Part shown: piece by piece, positions 33,916 to 40,053 of the stretch
How the letters are laid out: the number at the start of each line of letters is the position of its first letter
Numbering within the stretch: position 1 is the stretch's first letter
Source of the DNA: Chitinophagaceae bacterium
GTDB lineage: Bacteria > Bacteroidota > Bacteroidia > Chitinophagales > Chitinophagaceae
Reading direction: 5' to 3'
DNA: 40,053 nucleotides
Assembly: GCA_947450165.1 (NCBI GenBank)
Contig: CANFUJ010000007.1
Location: 1 to 40,053 of the forward strand
Position numbers and translations under genes: made by a program
The notes under the pieces: generated by a model
What the model saw: only the letters and a program-made list of their open reading frames with translations
Database searches by the model: none
Told to the model about the DNA's origin: nothing

Positions 33916-33943
33916 CCTTAAACCAGCAAAGCGTTTTAAACCT
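33916..33943. repeat. TTAAACC element, copy at 33.9 kb
   Basis: CCTTAAACCAGCAAAGCGTTTTAAACC on the plus strand. Confidence 0.7.
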
Positions 33944-33993
33944 TCAAGTCAATGACAATAGCCAAAACTTAGCATTTTTAATATACATCTTAC

Positions 33994-34042
33994 AACCTTA
34001 ATCCATTAAACCTTAAAACTGCGAAGCGTTTTAAACCTTTCC
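33994..34042. repeat. TTAAACC element, copy at 34.0 kb
   Basis: CCTTAAAACTGCGAAGCGTTTTAAACC on the plus strand, ending just before the ppiD promoter. Confidence 0.7.
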
Positions 34043-34058
34043 CTCCTCCTCCAAAACA

Positions 34059-34089
34059 TTTGTTAATATGCTTTTTTATCTTATTTTTG
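34059..34089 (+). promoter_or_regulatory. Putative promoter of ppiD
   Basis: TTTG at 34059-34062, a 19-bp spacer and TATTTTTG at 34082-34089, an exact Bacteroidota -33/-7 match. The leader would be about 20 nt. Confidence 0.65.
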
Positions 34090-34116
34090 CCTTCCTTAAA
34101 TATTAAATAATATATT

Positions 34117-36249
34117 ATGCAAATTATTCAGAGTATTCGTGATAAAGGAGCTGCAATTGTTATTGCCGTAATCGCTTTAAGTTTGATTGGTTTTATTTTG
34201 ATGGACGCAAAGCAAGGTAGTAATCAGCTTTTTGGTGCTCAATCTAATAATGTAGGCGAAATAAACGGTCAGTCTATTTCTTTGGCTGAATTTAATAAAA
34301 AAGTAAAAACTGCTGAAGATAACCAAGCACAACAAACTGGTCAAAGACCTTCTGGTGCTCAAACATATCAAATTAGAGAGCAAGTTTGGAATCAAATGGT
34401 TGCAGAAAATGTATTTTTTTCTGAGGCAAAAAAAATAGGTATTGAGTTTACACCTAAAGAATTGTCATCAATTCTATTGAGTAACGATCCTTCAAACCCT
34501 TTGTTGCAAGAGCCATCTCTTAAAGATTCAATTTCAGGTAAATTGGATTTTAATAAAGCAAAAGACGCTTTAAACAACATTAAAAAACTTAAAGGTGAAC
34601 AAAAAGAGGCTATCAATACCCAAATGATTGAACCTTTAAAATTGAATACTACTGCTGCTAAATACACTGCACTTTTAAACGCTAGTGCATATTATCCAAC
34701 TTGGATGCAGAAGAAAGATGCTGCTGAAGCTAAATCTTTTGCAATTATATCTTACGTTACAGTTCCTTATGGCGAAATTTCTGATTCTTTAGTAAAAGTT
34801 ACCGATCAAGATATCAATGATTATGTTAGCAAGCACAAGGAGCAATTCAAACAAGAAAAAGGAAGAAACGTTTCTTATGTTGATTTCAGTCTTTTGCCTT
34901 CAATTGATGATAGTACTGTAACTTTTAATGCTGTTAATGAATTAAAATCAGCTTTTCAAGCAGATACCAACAACGCATCATTTTTTGCTAGAAACGCTTC
35001 TTCTATAGATTTCAAAGATGATTTTGTTACTAAAGAAAAAATGACAAATCAAATTTATGCTGATACGCTTGCAAACTTAGCCACTGGGGCTGTTTTTGGA
35101 CCATTCGTTCAAAGAGAAAATTATGTTTTGGCAAAAAAAATCAGCAGCAAACAATTACCAGATAGCGTAAAAGCAAGACATATTTTAATTGCAACTGTAA
35201 ATCAACAAACAGGGGCTCAAATTATGGCGGATTCTGCTGCTAAAAAATTAGCAGATAGTATTTACAACGCCATTCAATCTGGTGCTGATTTTGCGATGAT
35301 GGCTTTAAAATATTCTGCTGATGGAAGCAAAGATAAAGGTGGGGATTTAGGAACTTTTGGATATGGGACAATGGTTTCTGAATTTAATGACTATTGCTTT
35401 ACAAAACCTGCTGGTTCTAAAGGTGTTGTAAAAACTCAATTTGGTTACCACGTCATTGATGTAGTTAGTCAAAAAGATTTTAAAACAGCATACAAAATTG
35501 CTTATTTCGGTAAAGAAATTATTGCAAGTGATGTTACTGTAAACAAAGCAAGTTTAGAAGCAACAAAAGCTTCTGCCGTTAAATCTAAAGCAGAATTGGA
35601 AAAATACATTTCAAAAGCTGGTTTAAGTTTAACCACTGTTCCAGATTTGATTAAAGAAAACGATTACAAAGTTGGAAAATTAGGCGATGCAAGATCTTTG
35701 GTACGTTGGATTTTTGAAGCTAAAAAAGGTGACATCAGCGAACCATTCAGCATTGGCGATCAATTTGTAGTAGCTGTGTTGGATAAAGTAAAAGAAGAAG
35801 GTGTTCAAGATGCGGAAACAGCAAGAGTGGGTTGCGAAGCCATTATCCGCAATCAGAAAAAAGCAGACATCATTAAAAAGAAAATCGGTAACAACCCAAC
35901 TTTAGAAAGCGCTTCTGCTGCTTATGTTAAAACGATTCAAGTTGCAGGAAACGATTCAACTGTTTTGTTAAATGCTCAATTTATTAACGGTGTTGGTATG
36001 GAACCAAAAGTGATTGGTGCTTCATTTAACAAAGCTTATCAATCAAAAGTATCTCCGCTTATTGATGGTACAACAGGTGTATTTATCATTAAAGTAAACA
36101 CAGTGCAAAACAAGCCTGATGAATCAGCTGAGGTTTTAGCTCAACAATACAATACAAAAATCAGCTCAATTAAAAGTCAAATTAATGGCTGGTACGAAGC
36201 GTTGAAAAAAAGAGCAACAATTGTTGACGAAAGAAGCAAACATTTTTAA
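34117..36249 (+). CDS. PpiD-like membrane-anchored peptidyl-prolyl isomerase
   Basis: A 710-residue periplasmic folding factor anchored by one helix (about 11-30, preceded by the short cytoplasmic tail MQIIQSIRDKG). The SurA-like N-terminal region spans about 45-250. A parvulin domain follows at about 350-452 (KARHILIATV, SADGSKDKGGDLGTFG, FGYHVIDVV). A second, less clear parvulin-like or dimer region makes up the rest. Members chaperone newly secreted proteins and aid outer membrane protein assembly. PpiD proteins of Bacteroidota are of this length. It has its own promoter and a strong terminator, so it is monocistronic. No PPIase-inactivating change was evident. Confidence 0.92.
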   Translation: MQIIQSIRDKGAAIVIAVIALSLIGFILMDAKQGSNQLFGAQSNNVGEINGQSISLAEFNKKVKTAEDNQAQQTGQRPSGAQTYQIREQVWNQMVAENVFFSEAKKIGIEFTPKELSSILLSNDPSNPLLQEPSLKDSISGKLDFNKAKDALNNIKKLKGEQKEAINTQMIEPLKLNTTAAKYTALLNASAYYPTWMQKKDAAEAKSFAIISYVTVPYGEISDSLVKVTDQDINDYVSKHKEQFKQEKGRNVSYVDFSLLPSIDDSTVTFNAVNELKSAFQADTNNASFFARNASSIDFKDDFVTKEKMTNQIYADTLANLATGAVFGPFVQRENYVLAKKISSKQLPDSVKARHILIATVNQQTGAQIMADSAAKKLADSIYNAIQSGADFAMMALKYSADGSKDKGGDLGTFGYGTMVSEFNDYCFTKPAGSKGVVKTQFGYHVIDVVSQKDFKTAYKIAYFGKEIIASDVTVNKASLEATKASAVKSKAELEKYISKAGLSLTTVPDLIKENDYKVGKLGDARSLVRWIFEAKKGDISEPFSIGDQFVVAVLDKVKEEGVQDAETARVGCEAIIRNQKKADIIKKKIGNNPTLESASAAYVKTIQVAGNDSTVLLNAQFINGVGMEPKVIGASFNKAYQSKVSPLIDGTTGVFIIKVNTVQNKPDESAEVLAQQYNTKISSIKSQINGWYEALKKRATIVDERSKHF

Positions 36250-36271
36250 TAAACTCGTTTTTCGAAATAAC

Positions 36272-36304
36272 AAAAAAGCCGGTCTGATGAAGATCGGCTT
36301 TTTT
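36272..36304 (+). terminator. Intrinsic terminator of ppiD
   Basis: AAAAAAGCCGGTCT-GATG-AAGATCGGCTTTTTT forms an A-tract/T-tract flanked stem with one G-T wobble, 22 nt after the ppiD stop. It can also act in the other direction. Confidence 0.9.
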
Positions 36305-36305
36305 G

Positions 36306-36446
36306 TTATTGAAGCGTTTGTTGTTTGTTGTTTATGGTTTGTTGTTTAATGGTTTAACGGTTGGAAATATGTTCCCTTTGAGTGTATTACTCCGAAGCGG
36401 AAGTTGGTTGTTTGGCGTTTGGTGTTTGGTATTTGGTGTTGGAAGC
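36306..36446. repeat. G/T-rich low-complexity stretch with 7-bp repeats
   Basis: Runs of GTTTGTTGTTT and a degenerate 7-bp tandem TGTTTGG (about 36409-36445). The 80-codon plus-strand ORF here is a by-product of this composition, not a gene. Confidence 0.75.
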
Positions 36447-36545
36447 AATTTCTATTTACTTATTTTACATCGTTTCGTGAATAATTATTATCATCGTTTC
36501 AACGAGCCGCCATTATTAAATTCTATTCGAGAAAAATTTTTATAG

Positions 36546-36565
36546 CCCACGGTTTAAACCGTGGG
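36546..36565. repeat. REP-like perfect palindrome
   Basis: CCCACGGTTTAAACCGTGGG, preceded by TATAG. It matches the CCCACSGTT arm seen at 8722 and is intergenic. Confidence 0.85.
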
Positions 36566-36595
36566 TGGAAGAGCATAAATGCAAAATGTCGATCA

Positions 36596-36638
36596 ACCTT
36601 AAACCCTTAAACCAGCAAAGCAAATTAAACCCTTAAAC
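36596..36638. repeat. TTAAACC element, copy at 36.6 kb
   Basis: CCTTAAACCCTTAAACCAGC followed by AAAGCAAATTAAACCCTTAAAC on the plus strand, 30 nt after the REP-like palindrome. Confidence 0.75.
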
Positions 36639-36681
36639 GATTGCATCAAACTACAAAGCATCTTATCCCGCATTAAATAAT

Positions 36682-36689
36682 TACTTTTG
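36682..36689 (+). promoter_or_regulatory. -7 element directly before the DUF2480 gene
   Basis: TACTTTTG fits TAnnTTTG and ends 4 nt before the ATG. If it is used, transcription would begin at or next to the start codon. No -33 TTG at normal spacing was found. Confidence 0.4.
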
Positions 36690-36693
36690 CTTT

Positions 36694-37206
36694 ATGTCTG
36701 AAGTATTTACCAATAAAGTAGCCGAAAGCGGCATAATAACCATTGATTTGGAAAGCTTTTTCCCAAAAGAAGAAATCGTTGTTTTTGATATCAAAGATTA
36801 TTTATTCATGGGGTTGATTTTAAAAGAAAAAGATTTTAGAGCTGCATTAAAAGATTTATCGCTTGAAAAATATGAACATAAAATTGTAGCCGTTACGTGT
36901 AGCGCTGATGCCATTATTCCCATGTGGGCTTATATGCTCATTGCTTCACTATTACAACCCGTATGCATACACGTTATGTTAGGCAATGCTGATGAAATTG
37001 AAAATAAATTGCTTTTACAAAATATTCAACAAATAGATGTGACCGCGTATATAGATAACCGTGTGGTGGTGAAAGGTTGTGGCGAAAAACCTATTCCTGA
37101 AGAAGCTTATTTAGAAATCACCAATAAATTACGACCCATCGCAAAATCTATTATGTTTGGCGAACCTTGCAGTACTGTACCCGTGTATAAAAAGCCAAAA
37201 GTATAA
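36694..37206 (+). CDS. DUF2480-family protein
   Basis: A 170-residue cytoplasmic protein of a family found in Bacteroidota and of unknown function. Recognised by VAESGIITIDLESFFPKEE, FDIKDYLFMGLILKEKDFR, and VTCSADAIIPMWAYMLIASLL. No catalytic motif stands out, apart from conserved Cys in CSADAIIP and in KGCGEKPIPEEAY, and GEPCSTVPV near the end. It converges on corA with only 4 nt between stops and lies downstream of the 36.5-kb repeat cluster. Confidence 0.9.
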   Translation: MSEVFTNKVAESGIITIDLESFFPKEEIVVFDIKDYLFMGLILKEKDFRAALKDLSLEKYEHKIVAVTCSADAIIPMWAYMLIASLLQPVCIHVMLGNADEIENKLLLQNIQQIDVTAYIDNRVVVKGCGEKPIPEEAYLEITNKLRPIAKSIMFGEPCSTVPVYKKPKV

Positions 37207-37210
37207 ATGA

Positions 37211-38302
37211 CTAAAACCACTTTTTTCGTTTAAAATAACGAATCATCCAAATTGGACATATTACCATTAATATAACGGAAACCAGAAACCCCCATTTATT
37301 ATGTAACATCGGAATACTTTCGAAGTTCATACCAAATATGCCGCCAATTACCGTTGCTGGAGCCAGTAAACAAGTTACAATGGCCATCACTTTCATCGAT
37401 TCGTTTAATTTCAAGTTTACATTACTCATATATAAATCGTGCATGTTAATCAACATGTCACGATAGTTTTCGGCTAAATCATTGGCTTGAATAATATGAT
37501 CATAAACGTCTTTAAAATACTTTTCTGTTTTTTCTTCTATTAATTCATTTTCACTTTTTAAAATTCCATTGATTAATTCTCTTACCGGACCAATACTTCT
37601 TTTTAAAATAATCATTTCTTTTCGAATCGAGTTGATTTTTACAAGCGTTCTGTTTGTGGCTTGTTTTACAATGTCCTCTTCTAGCTGTTCTATTTTTTCG
37701 CCCAACTTTTCCATCACTAAAAAATAATGATCTACAATTGAATCTATCAACATATAAAATAGAAAATCAGCGTGCAGCTGTCTAAGTTTACTGTTATTGA
37801 TTTTTATTTTTTCTCGCAGGCCATTAAACACATCTCTTGTTGCGTCTTCTTGAATACTGATAATAAAGTTCTTTCCAAGCACAATGCTAATTTGTTCCGA
37901 TTCTACCGTTTCGGTTTGTTCATTAAAAAACAACATGTTTAAAACGCAAAAAAGCAGTCCATTGATATCATCCATTTTTGGGCGTTGTCCAATACTTAAA
38001 ATGTCTTCTACAATTAATGGGTGAACGTTAAAATGTGTACAAATTCGTTCTATTTCAACCCTATTTATACCGTCTATATTTATCCAAGAAGTTAATGAAG
38101 TATCTAAATGTTTATACGTGTCTTCTATTTTACTTAATTCAGCGTATGAGTAATTTTCTGAATCATATTCGAATAAATATATTTTTCCTAAAACATTTTC
38201 TGTGCGTTCAGGTATAACCGTTGGATTAACCTGAAGTACTTTTTTTGTTTTTAAAAGCTCTAAAGGATTGATTAAATATTCGAGGAAGTTATTGTTTGCC
38301 AT
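37211..38302 (-). CDS. corA: CorA-family magnesium/cobalt transporter
   Basis: A homopentameric channel for Mg2+ (and Co2+) in the inner membrane. 363 residues. A cytoplasmic funnel domain occupies about 1-295, with long helices (KLGEKIEQLEEDIVKQ, DLAENYRDMLINMHDLY). Two C-terminal helices follow, with the signature IFGMNFESIP between them (GMN motif intact). It ends in the basic tail IRYFKRKKWF. It is divergent from the PQQ-type gene across 467 nt and convergent with DUF2480. Regulation is not visible. Confidence 0.95.
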   Translation of the reverse strand: MANNNFLEYLINPLELLKTKKVLQVNPTVIPERTENVLGKIYLFEYDSENYSYAELSKIEDTYKHLDTSLTSWINIDGINRVEIERICTHFNVHPLIVEDILSIGQRPKMDDINGLLFCVLNMLFFNEQTETVESEQISIVLGKNFIISIQEDATRDVFNGLREKIKINNSKLRQLHADFLFYMLIDSIVDHYFLVMEKLGEKIEQLEEDIVKQATNRTLVKINSIRKEMIILKRSIGPVRELINGILKSENELIEEKTEKYFKDVYDHIIQANDLAENYRDMLINMHDLYMSNVNLKLNESMKVMAIVTCLLAPATVIGGIFGMNFESIPMLHNKWGFLVSVILMVICPIWMIRYFKRKKWF

Positions 38303-38769
38303 AAATTGAAGTTATTCATTTATATCGAAAAATTATGATGATTGGTTGAGTAAAAATGGAAAATTAAAAAGTAAAATTTGTTGAATTTGGTTTTTTAACA
38401 TTTTTATTAGGTTGGTCTTTTTTAAAAATTTTAGTTGGCGAAAAGTGAATTATAATTATTATTTCATTTTATTGATAATCCCTTGAAATGCAATATTGAC
38501 AATGGTTTTAAAAAATATATTCTTTTTAAAAAGTAAATTTTAAACTATTTAAAACCAATCAATATTTATAATAATTATTTTTTTTCTTCAAATTTCTATT
38601 AACATTTTATTGTGGTTTAATTATTTACATAGCCATTACTTTTATAAAAAACACGCCTAGTAGAAAACATTTACCCCATTATTTTATTGCTAAAGTTTTT
38701 TATCGATTTATTTGATTCAAATCGTTGAATTGGTTTTTAAACTTTATTGTTCACCTTAAAATAAATACT
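38303..38769. other. Divergent intergenic region, 467 nt, no gene
   Basis: Strongly A+T-rich. I see no gene and no promoter that I would trust. One weak inverted repeat, TGGTTTTAAA (38503-38512) and TTTAAAACCA (38548-38557), could mark a regulator site but may be chance in such DNA. Confidence 0.6.
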
Positions 38770-40053
38770 ATGATGCGACTATCTGCAATGTTGTTTTTTG
38801 TTTGTACACTAAACGCAGCAAATCCAAAAGAAAATGAACGCCTTCCAGAAATTGGAAAAACTTTTACGCTTTTGTGGAAAGAAGATATCGGAAGGGTTAG
38901 CTTTAGATCGAATGTAATTTTTAATGGCAATGATTTAATAATTGGGTCAAATGGAAGCTATTTTATGGATTATGGTTATTATGACCGCAAATCCGGGGTT
39001 TACGTTATTAACAGACAAAATGGTAACATTAAAAAATGTTTTAGTGGGGACTGTTTGGGTGATATGGATGTAAATGGACTTTTGTTGTACAATCAAAAGC
39101 TTTATTTTGGAAATGACAATGAAGAGTTTTTTTGCACAACACCTGAGGGAAAAACGATTTGGAAAAAACCTACATCAGGAGATATTGAACACGAACCCGT
39201 TTTGATTGAGGGAAAAGATAAAAACTATATTGTTTATGCTTCAGAATCAGGTGAGGTTAGGGCTGTTGAACCGGAAACAGGCAAAACTGTTTGGGTGTAT
39301 TACACACCTGATTTTAATGGGTGGAAGCCAGAAGATAATCGCACCATTTTTAAAGTAAAATCTTACTTCCGCAATACGTCTTCTTTTTTTACAAAGCCAG
39401 AATTAAGAGACTTAAATAATGATGGTGTTTTAGACTTGTTGTATTTAACCTTTGATAACAAGCTCTATGCAATAAATGGAAATAATGGTCAACTATTTTG
39501 GTGTTTTACTAGCAATGAAAATCTTGGATTTCAAAACATGGTGACAGGGTCTGGTAAGGCATCTACACCAATTTTATTTTACTCAACATACAAAGGGCCT
39601 AACAAATATTGTTCCTATCAAATTACATTAAATGCAAATGGTAAATGCATAAAAAAGGATTCAACTTTTGAAACAGATAGAAGCTTTAGCTTAAATAATT
39701 TTTGTACACAAAACAATGAATTGATTATAGCGCGTAATGAATCCTTGTTGATTTATGAAAAAAATATTTTAAAAGATTCCATCGATCGAAAGTTTCAGGG
39801 TGTGAATAAATTTTCGAGCAGCTTTTCAAATAGCCAACCAATTTCAAGAAATTTTGGAGACGAATTATTTTCAAAAACCACATTCCCTTATAAAGGAAAT
39901 AAAAACTGTGTCCTGTTGTTAAACCAGCACGACTATGCAAATTTTGAATATGGTTTTATTGAAATCATCTCTCTCGATACAAAACAAGTAATCGATCGTT
40001 TTGAACTTCCCGCCTCAAGCGAAATGGCACCAATTGTGAAAGATGTTAACCAA
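38770..40053 (+). CDS. Secreted PQQ-type beta-propeller protein (partial, 3' end missing)
   Basis: Open to the window edge and so missing from the ORF track; 428 codons visible. It starts with a signal peptide MMRLSAMLFFVCTLNAA. Repeats of the PQQ/pyrrolo-quinoline beta-propeller kind follow: GVYVINRQNGNIKKCF, GEVRAVEPETGKTVWVYY, KLYAINGNNGQLFWCF. One FG-GAP-like Ca-binding motif, LRDLNNDGVLDLLYL-like, is at about residues 213-225. Such proteins are found as BamB-like, periplasmic or surface binding proteins; a PQQ cofactor is not implied. Another in-frame ATG lies one codon downstream. Family level is good, function unknown. Confidence 0.8.
   Translation, partial: MMRLSAMLFFVCTLNAANPKENERLPEIGKTFTLLWKEDIGRVSFRSNVIFNGNDLIIGSNGSYFMDYGYYDRKSGVYVINRQNGNIKKCFSGDCLGDMDVNGLLLYNQKLYFGNDNEEFFCTTPEGKTIWKKPTSGDIEHEPVLIEGKDKNYIVYASESGEVRAVEPETGKTVWVYYTPDFNGWKPEDNRTIFKVKSYFRNTSSFFTKPELRDLNNDGVLDLLYLTFDNKLYAINGNNGQLFWCFTSNENLGFQNMVTGSGKASTPILFYSTYKGPNKYCSYQITLNANGKCIKKDSTFETDRSFSLNNFCTQNNELIIARNESLLIYEKNILKDSIDRKFQGVNKFSSSFSNSQPISRNFGDELFSKTTFPYKGNKNCVLLLNQHDYANFEYGFIEIISLDTKQVIDRFELPASSEMAPIVKDVNQ

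Larger units (their letters stand above)
32684..34058. other. Gene-poor 1.4-kb stretch with repeats
   Basis: No convincing gene. It holds a 35-codon signal-peptide-like ORF (32912-33019), an A/C-only tandem repeat (33.0-33.35 kb), an orphan terminator (33435-33469), four copies of the TTAAACC element and two loosely similar AACCGGTT-like motifs (CGCGGTTGAAAACCGATGATTG near 33701, CCACGATTGAAAACCGGCGAC near 33863). It looks like a hot spot for insertion or decay between the transferase-like gene and ppiD. Confidence 0.75.

Noticed and set aside
36303-36545. 80-residue plus-strand ORF after the ppiD terminator
   Set aside because: It begins inside the terminator T-tract, spans G/T low-complexity DNA and ends at the REP-like palindrome. 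No protein features.
38503-38557. Inverted repeat TGGTTTTAAA/TTTAAAACCA as an operator
   Set aside because: Ten bases of A+T-rich DNA with a 35-nt gap can arise by chance; no second copy was seen.

Overview
The window looks like the chromosome of a free-living member of the Bacteroidota, probably near the Chitinophagales or another gliding, type IX secretion lineage. The DNA is A+T-rich. Upstream regions carry Bacteroidota-type promoters (TTTG, about 19-20 bp, TAnnTTTG) and no clear Shine-Dalgarno sites. Marker families are GldC, PorP/SprF, a gliding-type (CHU_C) C-terminal domain, IPExxxVDY and DUF2480. I cannot name a genus. No rRNA, tRNA, CRISPR array, transposase, integrase or phage gene was seen.

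Layout. 1-2.5 kb holds phosphatidylserine decarboxylase, a 56-residue secreted Cys/Lys-rich peptide missing from the ORF track, a YjjG-type HAD phosphatase and an SDR oxidoreductase. 2.5-8.1 kb is a compact minus-strand run: alpha/beta hydrolase, CBS protein, BamA/TamA-like outer membrane protein, NAD kinase, histidine kinase and response regulator. 8.1-14 kb carries CvpA, YqeY, GldC, a glycosyltransferase-like protein, a CNNM/CorC protein, guanylate kinase and a MurA with Asp in place of the usual catalytic Cys. 14.3-17.2 kb holds an IPExxxVDY protein, a pterin carbinolamine dehydratase, and the pair selD-mnmH for 2-selenouridine in tRNA wobble positions.

17.3-30 kb is the centrepiece: a 3817-residue modular surface protein of SprB type, followed after 2 nt by its PorP/SprF partner. 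The giant gene has a good Bacteroidota promoter, a nine-G tract in the predicted 5' leader, and two large in-frame internal duplications (389- and 263-residue periods). This is a likely type IX secreted adhesin whose length, and perhaps expression, can vary.

30-40 kb carries a lipoprotein glycosidase-like protein, a YbjN-like membrane protein, a cysteine-poor relative of arginyl-tRNA-protein transferase, a 1.4-kb gene-poor stretch full of repeats, PpiD, a DUF2480 protein, CorA and the start of a secreted PQQ-type beta-propeller that runs off the window.

Three further repeat classes occur between genes: REP-like palindromes built on CCCACSGTT/AACSGTGGG, a dispersed TTAAACC-GCRMAGC-TTAAACC element with at least seven copies, and an A/C-only tandem repeat. 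They are the least explained part of the window.
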